From Prosthecobacter sp. (GTDB taxonomy: Bacteria; Verrucomicrobiota; Verrucomicrobiia; Verrucomicrobiales; Verrucomicrobiaceae): 64,000 nt of DNA. Location of the stretch: assembly GCF_014879935.1 (NCBI RefSeq), contig NZ_JACSRD010000241.1, positions 51,646 through 115,645 of the forward strand, read 5' to 3'. Position numbers and translations under genes: made by a program. The stretch's first letter is position 1; each line of letters starts with the position of its first letter. The notes beneath the pieces are model-generated. The model saw only the letters and a program-made list of their open reading frames with translations. It searched no databases and was not told the DNA's origin. Shown piece after piece: positions 9,433-17,967 of this stretch.

Positions 9433-10887
9433 TCAAGCCACCACCTGCCGCACCACATTCCCATGCACGTCCGTGAGCCGGAACTGGCGGCCTTGGAAGC
9501 GGAAGGTGAAGCGGTCGTGGTCGATGCCGAGCAGGTGCATCAGCGTGGCCTGAAAGTCGTGAACATGGACGCCGTCCTTCGCCACGTTGAAGCCGAATTC
9601 GTCGCTCTCGCCGTAGGTCATGCCGGGTTTTATGCCACCACCGGCCATCCAGATCGTGAACACATACGGATGATGATCGCGGCCCCACTGCTTCGTGTCC
9701 TCGATCTTGCCCTGCAGGAACGGCGTGCGGCCAAACTCACCGCCCCAGATGACCAGCGTATCCTCCAGCAGCCCGCGTTGCTTCAAATCCTTCACCAGCG
9801 CCGCGCTCGGCGCGTCCGTGTCGGTGGCTTGAATCTTGAGCTGCGTGTTCAGATTGCGATGCTGGTCCCAACCCGCATGCATGAGCTGCACGAAACGCAC
9901 GCCGCGTTCTGCCAGACGCCGCGCCATGAGGCAGTTGTAGGCGTAGCTGCCCTGCCGCATCACGTCCGGGCCATACATGTCCAGGATGTGCTTCGGTTCG
10001 TTCGAAAAATCCGTCAGCTCCGGCACGCTGGCCTGCATCTTGTAGGCCATCTCGTATTGCGCGATGCGCGTGGCGATCTCCGGATCGCCGTAATCCTTCA
10101 GCTTCATCTCGTTCAGGCCGGCGATGCCGTCCAGAATGGTGCGCTTCATCTCGCGGCTCATGCCGTCGGGATTGCTCAGATACAAAACGGGATCGCCGCT
10201 GCCGCGGAACTTCACGCCCTGATACTTCGACGGCAGAAAGCCGCTGCCCCAGCAGAAGTCATAAAAAATCTGGCCACAGCTCGCCTCCTTGTCGCGCGAG
10301 GTCATCACCACGAAAGCCGGCAGATCGTCGCAATCGCTGCCCAGGCCGTAGCTCAGCCACGAACCGATCGCCGGACGCCCCGCCTGCTCGCTGCCCGTCA
10401 TGAAAAACGTGATCGCCGGCGCGTGGTTCACCTGCGTCGTGTGCATCGACTTGATGAAGCACAAATCGTCAGAGATCGCCGCCGTATGCGGCATGAAATC
10501 GCTCACCGTCGCGCCACTGCGGCCGTGGCGGGAGAAATTCGTGATCTCGCCCAGCACCGGCCGCGCTGTCTGTCCGCCGGTCATCGTGCTGAAGCGCTTT
10601 CCTCCCACCACGCTGTCCGGAATCTGCGTGCCATGCATCTTCTTGAGCATCGGTTTATGATCAAAAAGGTCCACATGGGAAGGCGCACCGTTTTGCAGCA
10701 GGTAGATCACCCGTTTCGCCCTCGGTGCGAAATGCGGCAGCGCCGGAGCCATCGCATCCGCCATCTGCGCCGCGAATCCTTCCCGCGTCAGCAGCGATCC
10801 CAAGGCCGCTCCACCCAGCCCCATCGCCGTCTTCCCAAACAGGGCACGGCGGGTCAGATGCAGGCGGTTGGCGTCAAGCGGGTTCAT
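9433..10887 (-). CDS. DUF1501 family secreted protein
   Basis: 484 residues. The N-terminus has a twin-arginine signal (TRRALFGKTAMGLGGAALGSLL). The body carries DUF1501 hallmarks: YLLQNGAPSHVDLFDHKP, HHPYVFTIWMAGGG, and GGEFGRTPF. DUF1501 is an alkaline-phosphatase/sulfatase-like fold abundant in Planctomycetota and Verrucomicrobiota, usually paired with a DUF1549/DUF1553 cytochrome-like protein. No such partner is next to it. ATG 10887 is chosen because it places the RR motif near residue 15. The substrate is unknown. A second DUF1501 gene is at 44051-45436. Confidence 0.92.
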   Translation of the reverse strand: MNPLDANRLHLTRRALFGKTAMGLGGAALGSLLTREGFAAQMADAMAPALPHFAPRAKRVIYLLQNGAPSHVDLFDHKPMLKKMHGTQIPDSVVGGKRFSTMTGGQTARPVLGEITNFSRHGRSGATVSDFMPHTAAISDDLCFIKSMHTTQVNHAPAITFFMTGSEQAGRPAIGSWLSYGLGSDCDDLPAFVVMTSRDKEASCGQIFYDFCWGSGFLPSKYQGVKFRGSGDPVLYLSNPDGMSREMKRTILDGIAGLNEMKLKDYGDPEIATRIAQYEMAYKMQASVPELTDFSNEPKHILDMYGPDVMRQGSYAYNCLMARRLAERGVRFVQLMHAGWDQHRNLNTQLKIQATDTDAPSAALVKDLKQRGLLEDTLVIWGGEFGRTPFLQGKIEDTKQWGRDHHPYVFTIWMAGGGIKPGMTYGESDEFGFNVAKDGVHVHDFQATLMHLLGIDHDRFTFRFQGRQFRLTDVHGNVVRQVVA

Positions 10888-10940
10888 GGAGTGGCGACGA
10901 ATCGTCGCCATCCACACGGCTCTTTCAGCTCAAAGTGGTG

Positions 10941-11071
10941 CGCACAGTCCCCTGTGCGGCGCTCCGCCATCAAACTTCGCTCTTATCGTCCAAGAAGCGC
11001 CGGTCTCTGCGAGGTTCTGGTTCCGGAAGCGTGTCAGATGGCTGCGCACAACCGCACAGGGGACTGTGCGG
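10941..11071. repeat. REP/BIME-like pair of inverted hairpins
   Basis: CGCACAGTCCCCTGTGCGG at 10941-10959 reappears inverted at 11052-11071. Each copy is itself a hairpin (CGCACAG, 4-nt loop, CTGTGCG). Two inverted hairpins about 90 bases apart resemble a BIME of REP sequences. They fill the space between the divergent DUF1501 gene and the esterase gene. Confidence 0.75.
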
Positions 11072-11144
11072 GCCACTTTGCTGCCGCCTTTACGAAAAAT
11101 GTGTTCCAACAGTGAGGTTTGATCCGCTACGATCTCCATCATCC

Positions 11145-11975
11145 ATGAAATCGTTGCTCTTCCTCCTCACCGCGTTGCCCCTCAGTGCCGCCGAACCCAT
11201 CGAGCTCAAGCTCTGGCCTGACGGCCCTCCGGGGAAAATGCAGCCGCATTCCAAGGCCACCGAGGACTTCATCCGCACCAAGGCCGGCAAAAGCACGATC
11301 ACCGACATTCACGAACCAACGATCACCGTGTATCGCCCGGAAAAGCCGAACGGCACCGCCGTCATCGTCGCTCCCGGCGGAGGCTACGTCTTTCTCTCCG
11401 CCATTCATGAAGGCACGCAAGTCTGCGAATGGCTGAACACCCTCGGCGTCACCGGCATCCTGCTCAAATATCGAACTCCGACCCGCGATGAGGCCGCTCC
11501 GCATGAAAAACCGGTTCAGGATGCCGCCAAAGCCATCGCCCTGGTCCGCGAGCATGCCAAGGACTGGAGCCTCGATCCGAAGCGTGTCGGCCTGCTCGGT
11601 TTCAGCGCGGGTGGAAATCTGCTGGCTCATATCGCGTGTGATCGTCTGGCAAAGACCGAGTTGCCAGATTTTGGCGTCATGATCTACGGCGGCGGTTTTG
11701 TGGACTATAAAGAGCCGACCAAGCTGAAAGAAGGCTTCACCGTGCCTGGCGATGCGCCACCCATGTTTCTCGCTTGTGCCCACGACGACGGCCAGAATCC
11801 CACAGCGGCTACCGTGCTCTATCTCGAATACAAGAAGCACAAAATCCCCTGCGAACTCCATCTCTTCACCAAAGGCGGCCACGGCTTCGGGATGCGGGAC
11901 AACAAGCAGCCCATCAATGCGTGGCCGCAACGTGCGGCTGATTGGATGAATTCGATGGGCTGGTTGCACAAGTGA
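11145..11975 (+). CDS. Secreted alpha/beta hydrolase, esterase-like
   Basis: 276 residues with a short signal peptide (cleavage near LSAA-EP, ~residue 17). The fold is marked by an oxyanion loop APGGGY, the nucleophile elbow GFSAGG (Ser154), an acid in AHDDG (Asp214/215) and GGHGFG (His246). This is the BD-FAE/acetyl-xylan-esterase-like group of alpha/beta hydrolases common in polysaccharide-degrading bacteria. The likely reaction is hydrolysis of acyl esters on sugars; the exact substrate cannot be read from sequence. ApbE follows 16 bases downstream on the same strand. Confidence 0.87.
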   Translation: MKSLLFLLTALPLSAAEPIELKLWPDGPPGKMQPHSKATEDFIRTKAGKSTITDIHEPTITVYRPEKPNGTAVIVAPGGGYVFLSAIHEGTQVCEWLNTLGVTGILLKYRTPTRDEAAPHEKPVQDAAKAIALVREHAKDWSLDPKRVGLLGFSAGGNLLAHIACDRLAKTELPDFGVMIYGGGFVDYKEPTKLKEGFTVPGDAPPMFLACAHDDGQNPTAATVLYLEYKKHKIPCELHLFTKGGHGFGMRDNKQPINAWPQRAADWMNSMGWLHK

Positions 11976-11991
11976 AACGACCTCTGCTGTC

Positions 11992-12960
11992 ATGAGCACC
12001 TCTTTGACTCATTCCGAATTCAGCCGCCGGCGTTTCATCGCTCTGGCTTCAGGAGCATTGATGTCAGGCTGTTCTCGTAACTCCGGCTCGTGGGTTCACA
12101 CTCGAATCTCCTCAGCTCTCGGGGCTGCGGTGAAGATGACTGTCCTGCACGCGGACGAAGACATTGCCAATGCAGCGCTCGACGCGGCTTTCGCGGAACT
12201 GGAGCGTGTCGAGAGCGTGATGAGCCTCTACCGGCCTGAGAGCCAGATTTCGCGGCTGAACCGAGATGGAGCGCTCGAAATGCCGGACGCCTCCTTGGTC
12301 GAAGTGCTGCGATTCGCGGCCGAAGTGGCTGAAAAGTCGGATGGAGCCTTCGATGTGACGGTTCAGCCGCTGTGGAAGCTGAAAGGTGCGAAACCGGATG
12401 CTGACACACTCGCGCTCGTGGACTGGCGGAAGGTCGAACTCGATGCAAACCGCATCAAGCTCGCCCCCGGCATGGCGATCACGCTGAATGGCATCGCGCA
12501 GGGCTTCGCGGCGGATGCTGCGATGCGCGTGATGCGTGCGCACGGTGTGGAGCACGCATTGATCGACGCGGGCGAGTTCAGCGCACACGGAATGAACGCC
12601 GAGAACGCCCCTTGGCGCATCGGCATCCAGCATCCACGGCAGCGCAATGCCTTCGCGGCGCTCACACCGCTCGAAAACCGGTGTCTCGCGACCTCCGGCG
12701 ATTACGAGACATCGTTCAGCCACGACTTCAGCCGCCACCACATCCTAGATCCTCACACGGGCGAATCACCTGGCGAACTGGCGAGCGTTTCAGTGCTTGC
12801 TCCAACGGCGATGGCCGCGGATGCGCTTTCCACGGCGCTGTTCGTGCTCGGTGCCGAACGTGGACTCGACTTGATTCACCGTTATCCGGACGCGGACGCT
12901 TTCTTGATCTTCAAAGATGGTCATGAGTTGCGGACAAAGAACTTCCCCGTCTGCGTTTAA
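11992..12960 (+). CDS. apbE: FAD:protein FMN transferase (ApbE)
   Basis: 322 residues. The start has both a twin-arginine motif (SRRRF, 11-15) and a lipobox ending in Cys27 (LMSGC), so it is probably a Tat-exported lipoprotein. Family features follow: LGAAVKMTV, VMSLYRPESQISRLN, SDGAFDVTVQPLW, NGIAQGFAAD, ATSGDYE and HHILDPHTG, with the metal-site AMAADALSTALFVLG near the end. ApbE transfers FMN from FAD to a Ser/Thr of Rnf/Nqr-type or other exported flavoproteins. No flavoprotein target is in the window. It is 6 bases from the M20 gene, so the two are probably cotranscribed. Confidence 0.93.
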   Translation: MSTSLTHSEFSRRRFIALASGALMSGCSRNSGSWVHTRISSALGAAVKMTVLHADEDIANAALDAAFAELERVESVMSLYRPESQISRLNRDGALEMPDASLVEVLRFAAEVAEKSDGAFDVTVQPLWKLKGAKPDADTLALVDWRKVELDANRIKLAPGMAITLNGIAQGFAADAAMRVMRAHGVEHALIDAGEFSAHGMNAENAPWRIGIQHPRQRNAFAALTPLENRCLATSGDYETSFSHDFSRHHILDPHTGESPGELASVSVLAPTAMAADALSTALFVLGAERGLDLIHRYPDADAFLIFKDGHELRTKNFPVCV

Positions 12961-12966
12961 GCCTTC

Positions 12967-14268
12967 ATGAAATCCATTCTCGCCGCTCTTTTTGCCATTT
13001 CTCCGATCTTCGCCGCGGACGTGGCTTCGCTCGCGAAGGCCGAGCTGCCGTCGCTGGTCACGCTTTACAAGGAGCTGCATGGGAATCCGGAACTGTCCCT
13101 GCATGAGGTGGAGACTTCGGCCCGGGTCGCCAAGGAGCTGCGGGAGGCCGGATTCGAGGTCACGGAGAAGGTCGGCGGTCATGGAATCGTCGGCGTTTTG
13201 AAGAACGGCGACGGGCCGGTGATCCTGGTGCGCACGGATCTGGACGCCCTGTCGGTCAAGGAGCTCACAGGCGCCTCCTACGCGAGCACGAAGGTCGTGA
13301 AGGACGACCTGGGACGGGAGGTGAATGTCATGCACGCCTGCGGTCACGACATCCACATGAGCAGCTTCGTCGGCACGGCACGGGTGCTGTCCAGGACGCG
13401 TGATCAATGGAAGGGGACGGTTGTCATGATCGGGCAGCCGGCGGAGGAACGCGTGCTCGGGGCGCGGTTCATGCTGCGGGACGGCCTCTTCACCAAGTTT
13501 CCGAAGCCGGACAAGGCGGTGGCGTTGCATTGCTCCTCGGACATGGCGCACGGGCAGATCGGCATCGTGGAAGGGTTCGCTCTGGCGAATGTCGATTCGG
13601 TCGAGATCGTGGTGAAGGGCGTCGGAGGCCACGGCTCCATGCCGCACCTGTGCAGAGATCCGATCGTGCTCGCCTCGCACATCGTGCTGGCTTTGCAGAC
13701 GATCGTCAGCCGCGAGGTCAGGCCCGGTGATCCTGCGGTGGTCACCGTGGGCAGCATTCATGGCGGCACGAAGAGCAACATCATCTCAGACGAGGTGCGC
13801 CTGCAGCTCACCCTCCGCAGCTACAGGAAGGAGACGCGGCAGCACCTCATCGATTCCATCAAACGCATCGTCAAAGCCCAGGCCGAATCCGCCAGCATGC
13901 CTGCCGACAAGATGCCAGAGGTCATTGTTTCCGATGACAGCGCCAATGCGCTCTACAACCAGCCGTCTCTCTGCGCCGAGGTGCGCACCCATGCCGGCGC
14001 GGCCATTGGCGAAGGCAACGTGCTCACCCGCGAGCCGGTGATGGGAGCCGAGGATTTCTCCGAATACGGCCTGACCAAGGAGAATGTGCCGCTGTGCATG
14101 TTCTGGCTGGGCACCCAGCCGCCCGAAGCCGTTGAGGAGGCGAAGGCCAAAGGCACGACGCTGCCGTCGCTGCATTCGCCGTTGTTCAAACCGGTGCCGG
14201 AACCGACCATCGAAACGGGAGTCAAGGCGATGGCCTCGGCTGTGATTGGCTTGTTAGGCAGACGATAG
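12967..14268 (+). CDS. M20D family amidohydrolase, exported
   Basis: 433 residues with an N-terminal signal peptide (LAALFAISPIFAA). Metal-site motifs of the M20 family are present: HACGHDIHM, the catalytic QPAEE, the dimerisation-domain GHGSMPH, and MGAEDFSEYG near the C-terminus. This is the amidohydrolase/hippuricase/carboxypeptidase subgroup that cleaves N-acyl amino acids or short peptides with two metal ions. The signal peptide places it in the periplasm or outside. It follows apbE by 6 bases, and a hairpin follows the stop. Confidence 0.92.
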   Translation: MKSILAALFAISPIFAADVASLAKAELPSLVTLYKELHGNPELSLHEVETSARVAKELREAGFEVTEKVGGHGIVGVLKNGDGPVILVRTDLDALSVKELTGASYASTKVVKDDLGREVNVMHACGHDIHMSSFVGTARVLSRTRDQWKGTVVMIGQPAEERVLGARFMLRDGLFTKFPKPDKAVALHCSSDMAHGQIGIVEGFALANVDSVEIVVKGVGGHGSMPHLCRDPIVLASHIVLALQTIVSREVRPGDPAVVTVGSIHGGTKSNIISDEVRLQLTLRSYRKETRQHLIDSIKRIVKAQAESASMPADKMPEVIVSDDSANALYNQPSLCAEVRTHAGAAIGEGNVLTREPVMGAEDFSEYGLTKENVPLCMFWLGTQPPEAVEEAKAKGTTLPSLHSPLFKPVPEPTIETGVKAMASAVIGLLGRR

Positions 14269-14331
14269 GTCCTGTTTGAAAGCTTGGTGTGACCGCTCAT
14301 CAGCAGATCGCTGCCCGGAACAGCACGAAGC

Positions 14332-14357
14332 CCCTCCGGCAGCATGCCTCCGGAGGG
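14332..14357. terminator. Hairpin between convergent genes
   Basis: CCCTCCGG at 14332-14339 pairs with CCGGAGGG at 14350-14357 around a 10-nt loop. It sits between the converging M20 and LptF/G genes. No strong U-tract follows on either side, so termination is inferred from position and stem strength. Confidence 0.5.
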
Positions 14358-14421
14358 AGAGGAGGGCTCCAACCACCTTCGAGAAGCCTTCACCAACAAG
14401 CACCTGGGCCTGGAGAGTGGC

Positions 14422-15558
14422 TCACTTCCGGCCCAGCTTGTAAAACAGCCAGCCACCGATGCCGAGGAAGAGTGCGTTTGGCAGCCACATCATGAGATGA
14501 GGCATCGCCGCCGGCTTGTCGTTGAAGTTGTCCGCCAGGATGATGAACACCATGTAAACCGTGGCTGTGCCGAGGCTCAGCGCGAAGCCTGAGGAGGTCT
14601 CACGTCGCTGGGCTGTCACCCCGAGTGGAATGCCGACCAGCGCGAAGGTGAGGCATGCCAGCGAGAAGCTGTAGCGCTTGTGCAGCTCCGTGCGGGAGAG
14701 CGAACGGGCCACTTCGGTCAGATGCTCGCCGGTGAATGTGTCCTTCCAGGTGCGCACCTCCTCATTCAGGGCCGCGGTGCTCTTCATGCTCGCATTCACC
14801 CGCACGGCGTCCTGCTGCATGTCGGAGAGCGGAAACTCGATGGGAAACTCGGTGAGGCTGGAAGGCTTCGGCACGATGGGCTGCCCCTCGGCTTTCGCGG
14901 CGGGAAGATGCTCGATGTGCACGTCTTTCAGCAGCATGTTGAAGTCGAGCTTTCCTTCCACCGTCTGGATCATGCCGCTGTCCGCGTGGATGTAGCTTTC
15001 GGCGTTGGCGGAGTTCCCAAGCTTGATGATGTGCAGATCCGTCAGCGCCTTGTCGTTCCGCTTGCCGGTGTAGATGCGGTAACCGGGCACACGCTCGAGC
15101 ACCTGCCCCTCCTGGAACAGCGTTTCCGGATTCTTCACGGCCACCTGGTAAAACAGGCGCTTCATGTGGTCCTTCGCCGCCGGAGCCAGGATCACATTCA
15201 CCCACAGGCAGATGCCGCTGAGCGCCACCGCCAGCACAAACACCGGAGCGCAGATGCGGGTCATCGACATGCCGGTCATCCGCAGGGACACCAGCTCGTT
15301 GTCGGCGGACAGACGGCCAAAGACCAGCAGGATCGCCGTCAGGAAAGCCCACGGAATGGTGAAGATGAGCGAGAAGGGGATCACCATCGCCACAAACTCC
15401 AGGATGACCGAGATCGGCAGTTCCGTGTTGCCGAGCAGTTCGTCGAGCTTCTTGTACACATTCCCCAGCACCATGACGCCGCTGAGCAACGCCACGCCGA
15501 TCAGCGTGGCGGTTCCGACCTGGCGGCCGAGATAGCGGTCAAAAATGCGGGGAAACAT
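14422..15558 (-). CDS. LptF/LptG family permease (YjgP/YjgQ)
   Basis: 378 residues from ATG 15558 (MFPRIFDRYLGRQ). Hydrophobic helices lie at about residues 13-35, 45-75 and 95-118, then a periplasmic beta-rich domain of ~150 residues, then three helices near the C-terminus (SFSLACLTFALVGIPLG; STVYMVFIILAD; LPNALFLGIGGWLFY). This is the YjgP/YjgQ layout of the LptB2FG transporter that extracts lipopolysaccharide from the inner membrane. The partner permease and LptB are not next to it. Whether it is F or G cannot be decided. murI lies upstream on the same strand, separated by a REP-like repeat. Confidence 0.9.
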   Translation of the reverse strand: MFPRIFDRYLGRQVGTATLIGVALLSGVMVLGNVYKKLDELLGNTELPISVILEFVAMVIPFSLIFTIPWAFLTAILLVFGRLSADNELVSLRMTGMSMTRICAPVFVLAVALSGICLWVNVILAPAAKDHMKRLFYQVAVKNPETLFQEGQVLERVPGYRIYTGKRNDKALTDLHIIKLGNSANAESYIHADSGMIQTVEGKLDFNMLLKDVHIEHLPAAKAEGQPIVPKPSSLTEFPIEFPLSDMQQDAVRVNASMKSTAALNEEVRTWKDTFTGEHLTEVARSLSRTELHKRYSFSLACLTFALVGIPLGVTAQRRETSSGFALSLGTATVYMVFIILADNFNDKPAAMPHLMMWLPNALFLGIGGWLFYKLGRK

Positions 15559-15601
15559 GTCGTTTGGCGAGGCTAGCGAGATGTGAACGCCGGGCAAGTC
15601 G

Positions 15602-15657
15602 CGCGGGCAGTCCTGTCCGCGAAAGTACACCCTCACACAGGGGCAGGCTTGTCTGTG
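15602..15657. repeat. REP-like double hairpin
   Basis: CGCGGGCAGTCCTGTCCGCG at 15602-15621 is an almost perfect hairpin (9-bp stem with one G-T pair, 2-nt loop). It is followed by a second one with arms CACAG (15636-15640) and CTGTG near 15653. The CAGTCC core resembles the element at 10941-11071. It lies between murI and the LptF/G gene, both on the minus strand. Confidence 0.55.
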
Positions 15658-16470
15658 CTACACCACGGCCTTCTTCACCTTGCCGAAATCGGTGCCCAGG
15701 AAGCGTTTGGCCAGGTTCTCGGCCTGCTCGGAATGGTCGGTGAGGTAAATCTCGAGCGTGGGCTTCGATTTGGTCGTCCTCAGCAGGTTGTCCTGCTCCA
15801 GCTTCGCCTTCACATGCGCCGCACAAGTGCTGGCGGAGTCCACGAGGCGCACTTTTTGTCCGAGCATGCGTTTCAGCACCGGAACCAGCAGCGGATAGTG
15901 CGTGCAACCGAGCACGAGCGTGTCGATGCCTTTGTCGAGCATCGGCTTCAAATACTCCCGAAGCACCGATTTGAGCGCGGGATGATCCGTCCAGCCTTCC
16001 TCGACAAAGGGCACGAGCAGCGGCGTCGCTTTGGCCTCGATCATCACATCCGGGCGCCGCATCGCGATCTCATGCTGATACGCATGGCTCCGAATCGTCC
16101 CCGCCGTGCCGATGATGCCCACACGCTCGCAATTCGGCTCCGACAGCGTCGCCTCGACCCCGGGGCCGAGCACGCCGACCACCGGCACGCGAAACGTCGC
16201 CTGCAAAACCGGCAGCGCATGCGCCGTGGCCGTGTTGCACGCCACCACGACCGCCTTCACGCCATGCGAGACGAGGAACTGCGTGTCCTCCATCGAGAAG
16301 CGCCGGATGGTGTCCGGCGACTTTGAGCCATAGGGCACACGCGCCGTGTCGCCGAGATACACGATGGATTCGTTCGGCAGCAGATCCCGCAGCGCCCGCA
16401 CGACCGTCAAACCACCCACGCCGGAGTCGAAGACGCCGAGAGGGCTATTGGCGCTGACGGAGGTGCTCAT
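15658..16470 (-). CDS. murI: Glutamate racemase
   Basis: 270 residues, full length. It has the N-terminal GVFDSGVGGLTV, the YLGDTARVPYG loop, the first catalytic cysteine in VACNTATA and the second in LGCTHYPLL, all diagnostic of MurI. It supplies D-glutamate for peptidoglycan in the cytosol. The ATG at 16470 gives a normal N-terminus. It is followed on the same strand by the REP-like spacer and LptF/G. Confidence 0.97.
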   Translation of the reverse strand: MSTSVSANSPLGVFDSGVGGLTVVRALRDLLPNESIVYLGDTARVPYGSKSPDTIRRFSMEDTQFLVSHGVKAVVVACNTATAHALPVLQATFRVPVVGVLGPGVEATLSEPNCERVGIIGTAGTIRSHAYQHEIAMRRPDVMIEAKATPLLVPFVEEGWTDHPALKSVLREYLKPMLDKGIDTLVLGCTHYPLLVPVLKRMLGQKVRLVDSASTCAAHVKAKLEQDNLLRTTKSKPTLEIYLTDHSEQAENLAKRFLGTDFGKVKKAVV

Positions 16471-16543
16471 GAGATCGGTTTATGTTGGTATTGCCAAGGG
16501 TTGCAGTTCTTCACAGAATCGCGCAAGAAACCATCCGCCATCC

Positions 16544-17026
16544 ATGACTGCAACGAAGTTCATCACCTTTGGCATCGGCTGCCTGCTGCTTCTCCCCTTT
16601 ATCTGGTCGTTTGTCCTAATGGTATTGCCTCCATCAGAGCCCACGGAGGAAGCGAAGGCGATTTGGGAACACGAGAAAGCCAAAATGCTTCAAGAATCAG
16701 GCGATCAGAATGATCCTGACGGCATGGTGATCGGGGCGTCAGGTATGATCACTTATCGATGCGTAACCATTCATGAACGGTTGGCGGGTGTGTGGCTGTT
16801 GGCTCCACGCACTTGGGTAGGCGTGCTCGGGATAGCGTCTTGTGCGACCTTGCTTCTCTGCCTCTTTGTCAGCAGTTTCTATCATGTGGTTGATGACTCG
16901 TTTGGGGTCGAGATTCGCGTGCCGAAACCAGCTTCACATGAAGGGGATGCGCTGCTTCAGAGTGAGAGCAGCGACAATTCTTGGGTCAACCCGCCTCCAG
17001 CGAATACAAAAAGGAATCCCGAGTAG
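16544..17026 (+). CDS. Small membrane protein of unknown function
   Basis: 160 residues from ATG 16544. Hydrophobic segments lie at about 6-27 (FGIGCLLLLPFIWSFVLMVL) and 86-112 (WVGVLGIASCATLLLCLF), enclosing an acidic loop; the tail is polar and Pro/Asn-rich. No family is recognised. It is flanked by divergent murI on the left and converges on argF 6 bases away on the right. It seems more AT-rich than its neighbours. Earlier in-frame starts reach into murI and are unlikely. Confidence 0.65.
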   Translation: MTATKFITFGIGCLLLLPFIWSFVLMVLPPSEPTEEAKAIWEHEKAKMLQESGDQNDPDGMVIGASGMITYRCVTIHERLAGVWLLAPRTWVGVLGIASCATLLLCLFVSSFYHVVDDSFGVEIRVPKPASHEGDALLQSESSDNSWVNPPPANTKRNPE

Positions 17027-17032
17027 GTTCCA

Positions 17033-17935
17033 TTAGGCCTTCCGCGTGATCTGCACGATCACCGCTTTCTGCGCATGGAGACGGTTTTCGGCTTGGTCGA
17101 AGATGACGTCGGCGTTGGCTTCCATGACTTCGTCGGTGATTTCCTTGCCGCGGTAGGCGGGGAGGCAGTGCATGACGATGGCGTTCGGTTTGGCGTGCTT
17201 GAGGAGCGCGTCGTTAATCTGCCAGGGCTTCAAAATTTCGATGCGGTCGGCGCTTTCGGCTTCTTTGCCCATGCTGACCCACACATCGGTGTAGAGCACG
17301 TCGCAGCCTTTCACGGCCTCGGCGGGATCATCGACGACGCGAATGGTTCCGGCGGGCACGTTGCGCATGAAGCTCTCCTGCGGCTGAAAAGCCTTCGGAG
17401 CACCGATGACGAGCTCGAAGCCGAGTCTGGCCGAGGCCCAGATCCACGAGCGGGCGACGTTGCAATCGCCATCGCCGAGGAAACAAACGCGTTTGCCCGC
17501 CCAGCCGCCGAGACGCTCCTGGATGGTCTGCAAATCGGCCAAAATCTGGCAGGGATGCTCGTCGTCGGTCAGTGCGTTGATCGTGGGGATGCCGCTGAGC
17601 TTGGCGAAATCGACCACGTCCTGCTGCGCGAAGGTGCGGATGACCGCGCCATGGATCATGCGGCCCAAAACGCGGGCGGTGTCCTTGATCGGCTCGCCAC
17701 GGCCGAGCTGGATGTCGGCTCCCGAGAGGAACATGACCTGCCCGCCGAGCTCACGAATGCCGACCTCGAAGCTCACGCGGGTGCGCGTCGATGATTTCGT
17801 GAAGATGAGCGCCCACTGCTGCCCCGTGAGCACCTGTGGCGACGATTTGCGGTCCTTTTTCAGGACGCAGGCGAGATCGACGATCTTTTCGATCTGGTCC
17901 TTGCTGAGTTCTTCGATGGAAAGGAGATGATTCAT
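17033..17935 (-). CDS. argF: Ornithine carbamoyltransferase
   Basis: 300 residues. The carbamoyl-phosphate motif STRTR is near residue 50, GRGEPIKDTARVLGRM follows, then HPCQILADLQT, the ornithine-binding DVWVSMG and HCLPAYRG. These identify ArgF, converting ornithine and carbamoyl phosphate to citrulline in the cytosol. It is 32 bases downstream of argD on the same strand, so argD-argF is likely one transcript. argC-J-B and argA are elsewhere in the window. Confidence 0.96.
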   Translation of the reverse strand: MNHLLSIEELSKDQIEKIVDLACVLKKDRKSSPQVLTGQQWALIFTKSSTRTRVSFEVGIRELGGQVMFLSGADIQLGRGEPIKDTARVLGRMIHGAVIRTFAQQDVVDFAKLSGIPTINALTDDEHPCQILADLQTIQERLGGWAGKRVCFLGDGDCNVARSWIWASARLGFELVIGAPKAFQPQESFMRNVPAGTIRVVDDPAEAVKGCDVLYTDVWVSMGKEAESADRIEILKPWQINDALLKHAKPNAIVMHCLPAYRGKEITDEVMEANADVIFDQAENRLHAQKAVIVQITRKA

Positions 17936-17967
17936 ATAGCGGAGGGCGGAGGGCTAAGAGCAGAGAG

